Both the position numbers and the translations under genes were made by a program. The notes under the pieces were generated by a model, which had not been told where the DNA came from, did no database searches, and was given only the letters and a program-made list of their open reading frames with translations. A stretch of DNA of 64,000 nt from Halichondria panicea (taxonomy: Eukaryota; Porifera; Demospongiae; Suberitida; Halichondriidae), in the NCBI RefSeq assembly GCF_963675165.1, contig NC_087379.1, positions 5,721,442 through 5,785,441 of the forward strand, written 5' to 3'. Shown here piece by piece: positions 35,501 to 46,818 of this stretch. Positions within the stretch are counted from its first letter, which is position 1, and every line of letters starts with the position of its first letter.

Positions 35501-35551
35501 ATGCCTCGAGGCGTAGCCGCACGAGGGATACGGTAAAGCTGACTGTGTGTG

Positions 35552-35582
<31 letters not shown>

Positions 35583-36361
35583 GTGTGTGTGTATTCCAGC
35601 TATAACTGCTCAACGGTTACAATGCGACGAAAACTAACAGCTTCTATAGGCTTCTAGCCACGTTCTCTTGGATTTTGATTCGTGGATTAGCAAACTAAAG
35701 CTTCTTTCTCGAGTTATGGCTAGTTTTGACTCACATTGAAGGCTGTTGCAGTCTCTTCAGAATCTTTCATAGCATCATCTGTCCGCACAAACTTTCTATT
35801 CAACATATGAGTTAGCCTTGCACTAAAGCGCTAGCTTTTTGTTAGCTACAATACTCAGAAAATATCTGTTAAAACAGCTAGCTAGCAGTAGCCATTTGTG
35901 AAATTGATCTCTTTGGACACACCCTTTAATTATTCCTGTGGATGTAATGCGCATGCGCGCTCATTCCCCATGTGTGAGAAAATAATATCCAAGATCCAGA
36001 TCCAGATCCTCCTGGCAGAATCATCTTTGTCTTGAGGGCCTGGTAAGCCACAAAACACTACCATATAACAATATAGATAACAATATGCATGTACACAGGT
36101 CTTTTCTTCTTAGATATTATATACACTGAACTACAGATCCTGGAAGAATCAATTTTCTTCTTTCTTGATGTCCTGGTAAGCCACATAATACAATAAATAA
36201 CAACTTACAATAGATGCATGTAAATAAGTCTTTTCTTCTCAGTGACTTTATATAGATAAGCTAACTTTAATATAAAATTCATTATAGATAACACTCTAAT
36301 ACTTTTGAGCGAAAGCAAAAACATGGCGAGAGGCATTAGCACAGCGCCAGCTTGAACACTA
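35501..36361. repeat. Segment present only in the left duplicate; includes dispersed repeat copy 2
   Basis: The right duplicate passes directly from AATGTTTAT to TCATCCATTCATCGC. Here about 860 bp intervene, starting ATGCCTCGAGGCGTAGCCGC. It includes a CTGT microsatellite (35553-35582) and the repeat shared with 600-822 and 46.2 kb. There is no clean target duplication, so it is either an insertion here or a deletion in the other copy. Confidence 0.6.
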
Positions 36362-38772
36362 GTTCATCCATTCATCGCAGATTAATTTTAAGATTTACAG
36401 TTTATACAACAGCATGTGGTTGTGACGTAGGTTAGACAGAATGCTTACTATGGTTAGTGGAGTTGCGTACTCTTCCTAATGAACTCTTAGTAAGACATTA
36501 TAGTCGTTTTTACGCACAATTAAGTTTGCGAGACTATGATAATGCAAATGAGTTCTTGTTGTGCTATTATAGAGCAGCATCAATATTCGGGCCCATCAAT
36601 TATCTCGTACAGAGAGCAGATTGAGAAGTTGTCTTCCACTGACAATACTCGTTGTAAGGGCTAAACAACAAATATAATCCACTACAAGCCTTCCCTTAAT
36701 TGTCAGAAAAGAGCTGCATATAAAGCTTAATCCGAAACGATATAAAAGTTTAATTAAACTGCGTTGTCCTATAAATTATTATATCAATAGATTATTATTA
36801 TTATTACTATTATTATTATTATTATATCAATATAACTGTTAGCTTAAGAGGAACAGCTACAGCTGCAAGGCCGGGCAGACAATGTGCTACCAGGTGGCAG
36901 TATAGATTTGCATTAATTAGGAGGGTGTGTGGCAATCGAAAATCGTTTTGCGCACAAGGAAATTTGGCATTTCCGTAGCAGCAATTTTTATCAATTATGA
37001 ACTTACAAAGTGGTAAATATAAAGTCCCTGTTCCGTTTACATGCATAATACACTGATACAGCGCAAATTAAACGCTAAAAAGGACGCTCAAGATAAGAGC
37101 TTTTTTCTGTTGTTAAAATTACTTTGGCCATGCACCCATGCAGCTATAGAAATTTTGCAGCTTGCTAGCTTTGTATTATAGCTACATGTAAGTTAGCTAT
37201 AGCAATTATGCTAAGATTAAAATAGTGCAGTGAATGGTGCGTTCTATTTCTTTGTTAGATCTATGTAGACTATAGGCTTATAGCTAAGCATAATTTAGCT
37301 GGGTATAACCATATTATGTTACTAAAGGATTGTCGCTTTGTATTCAAAAACACAGCAAACCGCATTTGTAAAGTGAAATGGTATATAGCAACGGTACAGT
37401 AAAATACGCTTTTAATACAGTATCAAAATGGAAACACTTTAAACGTACTATACGTAAACGGAATGGGATATTGAGCGCTGTATACATATATAGACAGATA
37501 ACTAAGTCAGATAAGTATGGTATACTGTTGCAATTGTTTTTTTGGGCGAAGCCACTATACCATTAAATTAACATTGTGGCAATACAGCAGCATAATAATA
37601 CATACCTCCAATTGTGTCGATACTTTACAGTGGTCTGGTCATACAAGGGTGTCCAGTATAATGCTCTCTCCAACAAGTGTCACTTTCAACATCATCCTGC
37701 AATATATTTTTTCACATCAATTCTTACAACAATAATTATAGTACCTTCAAAAAAGTACGACCACCATTTTGAAAGAACTTTAGACGTGAGAGGGAATTAG
37801 CTGTATTGTTGCGAATGGCGTGGTTTCCCTCTGGGCTGTTGGCGTCTCACAACTATAATGTACACGTGAAAAGCAGTAGATCTAGTATGTACAATAATTA
37901 TAAATCAAAAAACATAGCATCAAGTATGTACAGCATATAGCTAGATAACTAGTCTAGCTACGATACTCGAGGTGACTAGGATTGTCTCTTTGTTTGTTTT
38001 TTTGCAAAACGTATACTTGCAACGTGCAACGGTAAATTGGAACGCTTTTAATACAGTGTAAACGTACTGGTGTACTACATAAATGGAACTTATATTGACC
38101 GCTTACTGCATGCATCTATACAATAATAGTGCAACGTACGCTATGACAAGTACAGTCGAAAACGGCAGTGGTTCTTGGTCAGACATGCATGCAATGGAAC
38201 TAACGAATAGCTATTATATAGCACTCTGGACATTCACCGGGACCAGAGTATAGTCTCACAGTAAAGAAGCCAGAACTCAAGCATGGCTGTATAGTGCGCA
38301 TTTGATGTATCAAGCTTTAAAATGAAACTGTATTTAGCTAGCTTCAATGCATGTGTGTATACAAGATTTAATTTATACTTCTTAGCTTTTACGCAACTAA
38401 GCTTTTTACCATTTGAAAATCTGTCCAAACAAATAACTTTTTTGGCACTTATAATATTATTTAGAGTGGTGCTTAGCAACTATAGTGTAGCTGTTTCCAC
38501 GAGGCTATCAGATCAGTTGTGCATGTAGCCTTGAATTAAGGATGCGTTATTTCTAATTATGTAAGCGCTAGCAACTTGGCGCTTAATTGGATAATTTGTT
38601 TTGTGAATTTGGCCCTTCAATTAGAGTGGCGCTGTAATTAGAAGAAGTAAATAACTCACTTATTGCGTGCTATGAAACTTGGGCAATATAGGCTTCAATT
38701 GGTCTCCACTTTGTTTGAGCCCTTTTACTTGCTTGTCCTTCCTGCATATTATACGTATATTGTAGAGTTATT
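36362..38772. other. Long intergenic block, duplicated, no gene seen
   Basis: It matches 61798-64000 nearly base for base up to 38575. It includes an ATT microsatellite (36795-36827). I find no LSG1 or transporter remnant and no convincing coding sequence, although several 60-80 codon frames are present. Confidence 0.5.
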
Positions 38773-38988
38773 ACAGGGTGTCATACAGGATTTTAAAGTA
38801 GAGGGGGAAAATATAAGGCATTCTTTTAAGCTAAAAAAAGTCAACTGCATGTTATTTCAATACCCTCGTTAGTATACAGGCTATGGACACTCAGTCATAC
38901 AACATTACTAATACCTGAATGCAAATTTTAGGGGGAGGGGGAGCGGAGCCAGAGGGAAATACTCCCCCTGTGTACTGTATGACACCCT
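38773..38988. mobile_element. Short TIR element with CAGGGTGTCATACAG ends
   Basis: Inverted ends CAGGGTGTCATACAGG and ACTGTATGACACCCTG. They are related to the ends of the 16481-17067 element. Its right end is repeated as part of every monomer of the tandem array that follows. Confidence 0.6.
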
Positions 38989-39590
38989 GGTACAATAATT
39001 ATTATACAATAGCTGTGCAAATACATTGTACAGATGCTCCCCTGTGTAATGTAAGACACCCTGGTATAATAATTATTATACAATAGCTGTGCAAATACAT
39101 TGTACAGATACTCCCCCTGGCCTGTGTACTGTATGACACCTGGTACAATAATTATTATATTATACAATAGCTGTGCAAATACATTGTACAGATGCTCCCC
39201 TGTGTAATGTAAGACACCCTGGTATAATAATTATTATACAATAGCTGTGCAAATACATTGTACAGATACTCCCCCTGGCCTGTGTACTGTATGACACCTG
39301 GTACAATAATTATTATATTATACAATAGCTGTGCAAATACATTGTACAGATGCTCCCCTGTGTAATGTAAGACACCCTGGTATAATAATTATTATACAAT
39401 AGCTGTGCAAATACATTGTACAGATACTCCCCCTGGCCTGTGTACTGTATGACACCTGGTACAATAATTATTATATTATACAATAGCTGTGCAAATACAT
39501 TGTACAGATGCTCCCCTGTGTAATGTAAGACACCCTGGTACAATAATTATTATATACAATAGCTGTGCAAATACAATTGTACAGCATTGT
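38989..39590. repeat. Tandem array with two-monomer higher-order structure
   Basis: About seven monomers of 74-80 bp are seen. Each has GTACAATAATTATTATA, CAATAGCTGTGCAAATACAT, TGTACAGAT and an end GACACC(C)TG. Two types alternate: one with GCTCCCCTGTGTAATGTAAG, the other with ACTCCCCCTGGCCTGTGTAC. This gives a repeating dimer of about 155 bp. The long minus-strand open frames here are products of the repeat. Confidence 0.88.
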
Positions 39591-40567
39591 TCAGCATGCA
39601 TGTTGAGGGAAACTTACCTAGTTCCACAGTTTTGTCAAACAGCTCTCAAACCATGTCTAAACTCAACTTCTTTTCTTCTTTGCAAGAACAGCAAATTAAA
39701 CCTGTTTCAGCACACCCATTACATTTAGCACAGTCCATTTAGCACATTAATCGAACATCAAAATTACAAGCCATGAAAAAGCACACTAATACAACACGTA
39801 GGCTGTGCTATATGCCTACAAAACAGCACATGTAGTGTGCTGAATCACTGTTTAGCACACCACAGTGCTAATATAGCATACGCTCAGGGTCTAAAACAGC
39901 ACACCTCTTTTCTCTGTGTAGGGTTGGGCATGATTTGGAGTGCCACAGCAATTATATTGAGCACTGTGGGGACTGGTGCATGGCATTTAGTCTCAAGTCC
40001 AGGCCGCACTTTTGTCTGGTCCAATTCCTATGTGAACTCGTTAGAAGTCCAGACATTTCTTGGACTGGTAATTAATCGCACAGGACATCTACCTACGCAC
40101 ACGATCGGGCATGAATATAATCAATCCAAGTACAGAAATAGGATCGATAAATTAATTGCCAATTGTGGGCGTGCACGTCCTGCATGTGCGGTTAATTATC
40201 GGTCCAAGAAATTCCTGGACTTCTACACGAGTTTCACATAGGACCTTGACTCTCTGACCAGACTATCTCCCCTAAGGAGGCCTCCAGACTAGGTGGCATT
40301 GTGGTCCTAATTATAGAACCTGGCCATCAGGCTTCAATGTGACCACAATGCCAACAATTCCCACACATGGTAGAACCCAATGAAAGCATGCAATTATTAA
40401 GTACACTAGAATCACTACTGAATATTTGCCTCAAGGTAGAGGGTAAATCACTACTATACTATAGACACAACATAAATATACGTTATACACGTAATATAAA
40501 CTAACGCAACTATACGTATAATTCTATCCGCATACTGTTATTTTCACTACACTTGATATACATGCAT
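39591..40567. other. 3' flank of copy I with a foldback insertion
   Basis: An inverted repeat at about 39990-40250 (arms TATGTGAACTCGTTAGAAGTCCAG and its imperfect inverse) lies in the conserved flank between the GAGTGCCACAGCAATTAT and GGTGGCATTGTGGTC blocks. It produces an incidental 134-codon plus-strand frame. The hairpin GTGGTC...TGACCAC is at 40293-40350. No gene. Confidence 0.6.
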
Positions 40568-42451
40568 TCATTGGGTGTCTGAGTCAGAATCGCTCTCAAA
40601 GTGAACATCTAAATCTTCGAAGTCACGATTATGACTCACATCTTTCTCGTAAAAATCTTCAATGTATTTTCTTACATTACAAAGTTCATCACGTTGTCGA
40701 TACTGATACCTCTTTGCTGCTACTACGAAAACCACAACACCTGCGACTGAGATCACAATGTTCACCAGGAAATAAACCAGTCCAGCTCGAGGGGAGTCTT
40801 GCCAGATACTAAACGGTAGAAGAATTCCAAGAATACCAATCAACTGAAATAGTCCTTTAATGGCAAAAAAAATTCCAATGAGAAATCCTTTCATAGAGTG
40901 AGGGCTTTGAGCACATATGAATTCAAACACTCCACCATAGATAAATACATAGGCCACAGCAATAAGGACTTGCTGAATAAAGAGAAAGTATGGGGAGACA
41001 TTAAGGGAGAGAGTAGGATCAAATTCATTGTAATAATTATTTTGTCCAGGAGCAAACACTGAAGTAGCATTGCGGCCGCTAGGGAGAAGGTGACCAATTG
41101 TATCAACAAACAGTGAGCAAAACAGACTGACAGTTATGAGACAAAGACCAATTCCAATTCGCCTCAAAATACCAGGGAAGTATTTTTGAAAAAGAGGATG
41201 AATAAATTTGAGAAAAATAGGAACAAAAAGAATAATAAAGACGGGGTACAGAGTGCCACCATTAGTGAATATAGAGTCAACAATGTTGCTTACACTAATA
41301 ACAGGTGGCCCAATGTTAGGAGGCTCTGCTTTCATGTGATCTTTCAGTATACTGAGAAATGGCGCTGCAGCAATATCAGCCGTAAAGAATGGTCCAATTG
41401 AAAATAAAAGGACAACGATTCCAAAAAATGATTTCACATTCTCCACCTGCTCGGTAGTGAATGGTCCTCCATACTTGTGCTTGCCTAGATCCAGTCCAGT
41501 GGGTATGTTATCCTCCCAGAATGTAAAGGCACTGCGTTGAATAGGAATCTTGTTTCTTCTTGCAAAGTTGACAACTCTTGCAACCTCTTTGTAAGGATTA
41601 TCAATGCCAGTGTCAATAACAAACCACCTGCGCTTAGCAACACAGAAAGTTGTAGGTAAACAAATAAGCTCAACTAATACGACAAGTAGAAATAGGGAAA
41701 GGCTTAAGAAATTAGTGGCATAAGCTGCACTCCATACAAGTTTTCCAACGCTTATTCCAATATATAGTGTGAAGAGAAACCAGTGAACGAAGAGAAAGCT
41801 GTCTCTAGAAGGAGAATCATTTAATTGTTCAACCCCAAACTGAATAACATTGGCTAAAAATGCAGCAAATGCAATCAACAACGAGATAAGAAGAAAAAGT
41901 GCAAGTGCACTATTCACCACTAAAAGCAAAATAAATACTAGAACCCAGTAATGAGGATAACTTACCAAAATAAAAATTGGCACAATAATGGCGTTGACAA
42001 CGACACCGAGAATAACCACTGTCAAGAGTCCACACCACATGGTACACACACCACATCTCACAACTTTATATCTTCCATATCGAACATCTGCCAAGTATCC
42101 GGCTAGAGGATAGAAGAGGAGCCAGAAAGCAAATACAGCATATATACCACTATCTATCATCTCACTGGTAATGGTAATTATTGGTGTGAAAGGTATTTTC
42201 ATCAATAGGTTAGTGAATAAGAAATAATTTTCAGGATTCAGCAAGAAACCATATATGAAAGACATTAATGCAGTCCAACAGAGAATCATTATTGCAGCCT
42301 TTGACTTGATTAGTACACTTTTCTTGTTGCCATATTTCCTGTGATTACTTGTCATGAGTGGTGTTGCTTCAGTGGCATCTCTGCTAGCATCTGGTGCAGG
42401 AGTTTCATGAAGGGAAGCTTGCTCTATAGTTCCTTGCTCACAACTAGCCAT
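40568..42451 (-). CDS. SLC15/POT-like transporter copy I (intact)
   Basis: This 627-codon intronless gene is the only fully intact member. POT/PTR2 carriers move di- and tripeptides or related solutes, usually with protons. Features by residue: cytosolic leader with E28-A-T-P-L-M (a dileucine-like sorting motif); TM1 from about 52; AGYLADVRYGRYKVV at 117-131, close to PTR2 signature 1; a cytosolic loop with KYGGPFTTEQVENVK; FEFICAQSPHSMKG at 509-522 in the TM10 region, matching the FxYxQAPxSMK motif of POTs; acidic tail ending ESDSDSDTQ. About 12 hydrophobic segments are seen. The usual TM1 ExxER of proton-coupled POTs is replaced by WTALMSFIYG. The start was chosen because all copies begin at this MASCEQ/MASLEQ. 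The substrate cannot be told from sequence. Confidence 0.9.
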   Translation of the reverse strand: MASCEQGTIEQASLHETPAPDASRDATEATPLMTSNHRKYGNKKSVLIKSKAAIMILCWTALMSFIYGFLLNPENYFLFTNLLMKIPFTPIITITSEMIDSGIYAVFAFWLLFYPLAGYLADVRYGRYKVVRCGVCTMWCGLLTVVILGVVVNAIIVPIFILVSYPHYWVLVFILLLVVNSALALFLLISLLIAFAAFLANVIQFGVEQLNDSPSRDSFLFVHWFLFTLYIGISVGKLVWSAAYATNFLSLSLFLLVVLVELICLPTTFCVAKRRWFVIDTGIDNPYKEVARVVNFARRNKIPIQRSAFTFWEDNIPTGLDLGKHKYGGPFTTEQVENVKSFFGIVVLLFSIGPFFTADIAAAPFLSILKDHMKAEPPNIGPPVISVSNIVDSIFTNGGTLYPVFIILFVPIFLKFIHPLFQKYFPGILRRIGIGLCLITVSLFCSLFVDTIGHLLPSGRNATSVFAPGQNNYYNEFDPTLSLNVSPYFLFIQQVLIAVAYVFIYGGVFEFICAQSPHSMKGFLIGIFFAIKGLFQLIGILGILLPFSIWQDSPRAGLVYFLVNIVISVAGVVVFVVAAKRYQYRQRDELCNVRKYIEDFYEKDVSHNRDFEDLDVHFESDSDSDTQ

Positions 42452-42490
42452 TGTTCTTATAGTGAGTGGGATAGCTATCTAAAGAAATGC
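42452..42490 (-). promoter_or_regulatory. Conserved transporter leader
   Basis: Upstream of the ATG all copies share a block around AGCTACCTAAAGAAATGCCC (plus-strand reading). Further out most share TTTATCTAATCTGAAAATCTG, in which TTATCT is the complement of a GATA-factor core. It could be 5' UTR and promoter. Conservation may only reflect duplication. Confidence 0.35.
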
Positions 42491-42904
42491 CCAGTTATTG
42501 CCCACTGCATGAACAAGTAAAAGCTAATCAGAAGATCAATTCAATAAAAATTATTGTGGCAAGACTAATAGAATTATAGAGGAGCCCTACAACATGCACC
42601 CAGAAAACACCAAATCATTACCCTGCCCACGCAGCAGTGGACACAAAAATGAGCAAACTAGACACTTTCATTGGACTGCTTTATTGATTCACGTCATTCC
42701 CGATTCACGATCATTCTCCATATAATGATAATAATTATTATTATAATAAGGACATTACAGTAAAAAGTTATTGTATCCATTTTGCCGCTGTGGATCCGAT
42801 GTTATCCAAAGCCCCCAGATACTGGGGGGATATTAGCGCATGCGCAAGCAGTCGATACTAGGTCAACTTCCCTAAGTGAAGTGGGAAGTGTGGCCTGGGA
42901 TCGA
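42491..42904. other. Module spacer
   Basis: It shares AGCCCTACAACATGCACC and CACCAAATCATTACC with 20285-20330 and has the ATTCACGATCATTCTCCATATA motif also at 20630. No gene. Confidence 0.5.
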
Positions 42905-43470
42905 GGCTACCCACTGCCCGGATGTTGTTTGTCTAGTAGAAACATGGTTGTGTAGTATAGATAATGAGTTGCACATTCCTAACTACAATGTTGATAGAAC
43001 AGGAATGCTATGAAATTCACAATAATATAGCATTCGTTTAGTATTTTACTTTCAGGACCTCGTGGTCTTGAATTTGGGCTTGTCACTTTAATCAGAGATC
43101 ACCTCAAATTATGTCTTGGTGTCTTTTATCGTCCACCGTCCTCAAGATATTCTATTTTTGATACTTTCTCAGACGCATTACTTACTTACTATAAATCAGT
43201 CTTGTCTATCGGATTTAAGTGACTTCAAGTTAGTTTCTATCCTTCACATTACATGTATGCACACTTGTTAAAATGTTTGTGTAACTTTTCGTTATCACAA
43301 ATTGTCACTCGTTTTTCGGGCACAGGCCACTCATCGACCATTGATTTGGTGCTTGTTTCAAGGCTGAACAGTGTAGAGAACTCTGCTTCCATACCTGAAC
43401 TGGCCAATTCAGGTTTATTCCTCGTTCTGAAAAAAGACTGTCCACTCAAAGAAAGAGTTATCAGAAGACA
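42905..43470 (+). pseudogene. LINE (non-LTR retrotransposon) endonuclease fragment
   Basis: In broken plus-strand frames one reads CPDVVCLVETWL, IPNYNVDRTGM, GLEFGLVTLIRDHLKLCLGV, FYRPPSS and LCNFSLSQIVTRFSGTGHSS followed by TIDLVLVS. These match the apurinic endonuclease domain of CR1/L2/jockey-type LINEs (ET, YRPP and S.IDLV.. motifs). Several stops and shifts are present and no reverse transcriptase is found. Confidence 0.78.
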
Positions 43471-43795
43471 ATAGGGCCGTAGATAGCTTAGGTTTTCTGG
43501 GGTGGTAACATAACAGCAGACACAATTTACTAAAAAAAAAAAGGTCAACTCATATCCTACGAGTATAGCTGTTTATGACAACTTGTAACTTGTTGTGGCA
43601 CCAACTTAGCTATTCATGGAGCAAGAAAAGCTCTGCCTAAAAAAAAGGTAATAGCTTTTTCCAGCAGGCTAGCTGCATGCATGCGAAAAATGGTTTGGAA
43701 TGACCCATTCTTGAATTGCAAAATTGCACCCAAATGCAATTCAAGTAACCAAAAATGGGTCATTTCTTTTTTTACAGTGCAACTTTGTTCACCTT
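43471..43795. other. No gene seen
   Basis: A short inverted pair AAATGACCCATTCTTGAATTGC... / ...CAATTCAAGTAACCAAAAATGGGTCATTTC (43695-43765) is the only structure noticed. Confidence 0.4.
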
Positions 43796-44905
43796 ACGTA
43801 ATTATAGCAGCACGCTAAATATAGACCAAGTCCTGTATGTACTTTGGCTGATCGAACACTTTTTATATATACGCGTACGCTAGAATATAAATTAAGCGTA
43901 AGCCTGTAAGACCATGCCCCAATTCGCGTACGTAGAGTACAGAAAACTTTTATCACTCCCTTCCCCTTCAGAGCTTCCATAAAAGCCTCTGGAGTACCAC
44001 TTTTGGACCTCAGTGTCACCAGAGCGCTGTGCTCAAGGCCAAGTTGGACCAGTCTCTTTGCCTGGGCTGCAGTAATGCTTGGCTTCCCCAGAGACCTGAT
44101 GAGGGCATCAAATCGGTGGAACCTCTACTTTTGTGAGGTCCATAGCTCCATCTGCTTCTTAGCAGACCGAATAGGGAGGTTGGGGAGGCAGCTGATCAGT
44201 GCATGGTGTGTCATAACTGCCTCCATCGCCAGGACATCTGGAAATGCCCTATGAGCTCCTGTGCATGAGTATGATCATAATATAACACAGTTTGCCAACC
44301 TTCCAGACAAGTTCTATCGTGTGTAAGTATAGGTCCTACATCCCAAGTTTTTTTGCCAGCAAGGTGACTGTCCCCATTTTTCTTCCTGTGGACAATACAT
44401 GTGCATGTACAGTGAATAATTATGTAGTGGCCCCGGGTCAGGTATATAGAATCCATCATAGGAACCAACCCATTTTTTGTCATCACCCCTGTTCACAACA
44501 TTTTTTCGTACCTGACCACAGGACCATTCTGCTAACTTGGTGGCATGGATCTCCAGCTTCTGAAGGATGCGATGCCATTGTGTGATGGAACATGGTGGAA
44601 GACCCAACCATGCAGCCATTCAACCGAACGTATCAACGTGCAGGTGGCCATTGAGGAGAAAGGACAACACTGCCATGGATAGTATTGTTGCCATGAACAG
44701 CTCAAATCGTGGATAGTACAACGTCCAAAGCACTGAAGAGAAACGCCTCCACTCGACACAAATGAAGACAGTGTATTAACATCAAGAGACAACCAACCTG
44801 CTGTGCGACTAATGCTAGTTTAGGAACTTGGACACTCGTGCTGATTGTACCGAGACTGGGGTCTGTTGGCATACTTGCGTTTGTCCCATCTACTACTGAA
44901 GGCAC
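43796..44905 (-). pseudogene. Degenerate transposon-like gene with DKKWVGSYDGF motif
   Basis: In alternating minus-strand frames I can read ASMPTDPSLGTIST, LYYPRFELFMATILSMAVLS, WLGLPPCSITQWHRILQKLE, DDKKWVGSYDGF, YLTRGHY, GKKTWDVGP, AVMTHHALISCLPNLP, then GLEHSALVTLRSKSGTPEAF. The K-x-V-x-x-Y-D-G-x-Y/F-L-T-R-G-H block resembles large multi-copy proteins of likely transposon origin in invertebrates. I cannot name the family. At least four frameshifts and an in-frame stop make it a pseudogene. Confidence 0.5.
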
Positions 44906-45052
44906 TCCTTTGCTACAAATCTGGCTCTGTATTTATGTGGATTGTGTTATTTTGTTATTGTTTGTGTAGCTACCTGATTTTTTTGCAGCTTGTAGTTAAT
45001 TTAATTGAAGATATTCTCACCAAACCACAATGTTGTTACTTGTGGTTACTAC

Positions 45053-45390
45053 TACCGTAAGACCTCGATTTAAAGCGACACTTTTTTTTAATAATTACGA
45101 AGCCAGAGGTCGCTTCTTTTGGAGGTTGAAAAATTATATTGAAGTCCTGGTGTCGCATATTTAGAGGGTCGCATCTAACTTTACAGAGTCCACTTGCCTC
45201 GATTTCAGGTCGCTTAAAAACACTATTTTCCAATCGAGGCTAGGGAGTGGCTACATTTACCTCTATTTAGAATGCGACATTAAAAAATAATTGTCAACGC
45301 AGCTGTCGCTATTTTTAGAGGTCAGAAAATTGCTGAAGCTCCTGGGTGTCGCACATTTGGAGGGTTGCCTTAAATCGAGGTCTTACGGTA
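45053..45390. mobile_element. MITE with CCGTAAGACCTCGATTTAAA ends, TA target
   Basis: The left end TACCGTAAGACCTCGATTTA and right end TTAAATCGAGGTCTTACGGTA are near-perfect inverted repeats at a TA. It is 338 bp and non-coding. Likely mariner-related. Confidence 0.72.
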
Positions 45391-46818
45391 TACTAGCGTA
45401 TGCATTGAAATTGAGTGCAAGTCTCAGATTGCACACGTGATCTAAACGTTGCATTTTTGTGGTTAAGTTATGTCAATTTGTTACTATGTGCGCCCACCCT
45501 TAAACGAAAAATTCCCTGGATCAAAGGAAATTATCAGAGCAATAACCAATACTTTTTCGGAGCTGGTGATGCTAAAAAGTTCAAAGAAACCTTGTGGTGT
45601 CCATGATTCAGAAAAGCAAGAACAATTTGTTTGACATATTGAATACTCATGATGATAAACTGTTTTGAAACAATAAACATCCTGAATGGTAACACTTGTT
45701 CGATCCCTATACAGAGAATGGCAGGACACCAATTGTAAAGGCCACTGCACTAAACATTTTTTCCATTCTTGTTGCCTTTTGACCTCTGAGATCAAAGGAA
45801 ATGCAGTGCCAATATATAGCATATTGCACTGTGGTCAGTTCTGTATATGGCATACAGAAATAGAGTGAAGATCCCATCTCCCATCCAATCATAAGACAGT
45901 TATGCATTATTATGCTAGACAGCATAATAGCTAATGCATGGCAGTTACTATATATAGGTTATAGGCTGAGTCCAAGGTCTCTATGGGGTTTTGAGAACCG
46001 AAGGTCCGAGGCTGTAGCATCCCGAGCGTAGCGAGGGTGCTACTAAGGGCCTAAGGGTCTCAAAACTCCATAGTGACCGTTGGACGAGGCCTATAACTGA
46101 TTTAGAATAGTGCTAAGCAAGCTAAGCTATTATTAACACAAAGAAGACTCTGTTTCTACAAACCTCAAGCAACATTAAAAGCTTTGCTCTGGCTAGTCTA
46201 CATAAAAAAAAACTCACATTGAAGGCAGTTTCCGTCTCTTGCATAGCAAAACCGGTTAATAGAAAGTTGCTATTCTACTTAGTAGTTAGCTCTGCACTAG
46301 AGCACTAGCTATTGGTAACTGCAAGAGTGAGATAAAAGCTACAAAGCGGCACTGCAGAACACACAGTCAAACAGCAACTGGAATAAATGCGAGAAGTTTA
46401 TTTTCCAGGAAGTGGGCGTGTCCGGAAGCAAATAGCTGGTGCCATTGTGTGAGTAGCTGCCTGTAGTTAGAGCTGTGTAGCATAGACCCAGACCACTGTT
46501 AGAAGCTGTTTAAAGCTCAGAAGGTAAGTACAGAAGTTGGTTTTGTAGTATATGTTTGAAATTAGGGGTATACTTCAAGTTGAAGCAAGTTTTGTTGAGT
46601 AATGTAGCCAAAATTGCCATTCCTGTAAACATGATTTTGGGCTTTTACATGGAGTAGCTAGTCTGTTACGGGTGGGACACAACTTCTAACTATATAAGTA
46701 TGTTCCAATGTTATTAAGCTAAGTGTATGCAGAGTTTTGTAAGTGTATTCTCTTTGCAACAATTTGTCAGTTGACTTTTGTAGATGGCACTACATTGTGA
46801 ATATATCATAATAGTATG
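45391..46818. other. Intergenic with a foldback and dispersed repeat copy 3
   Basis: An inverted repeat at 45955-46098 has arms ATAGGTTATAGGCTGAGTCCAA and its imperfect inverse with AAAACTCCATAG. From about 46200 to 46400 the sequence matches 35710-35860 (ACTCACATTGAAGGC...GTTAGC). No gene is supported. Confidence 0.5.

Larger units (their letters stand above)
28379..38575. repeat. Segmental duplication 2, left copy
   Basis: This matches 57704-64000 in order and orientation. Matching blocks are 28379-28716 with 57704-58120, 29601-31177 with 58125-59705, 33362-35500 with 59705-61797, and 36362-38575 with 61798-64000. The left copy carries three extra segments: a foldback element (28724-29593), a hAT-like element (31178-33361) and about 860 bp at 35501-36361. 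The right copy is cut by the window edge. Confidence 0.9.

Noticed and set aside
38928..39543. Long minus-strand frames with repeated MYNIIIIVPGV-like text
   Set aside because: They arise from the AT-rich tandem array and reflect repeat periodicity, not a gene.
39837..40241. 134-codon plus-strand open frame
   Set aside because: It crosses the conserved 3' flank and a foldback repeat; the two halves are inverted copies and the protein has no recognisable feature.
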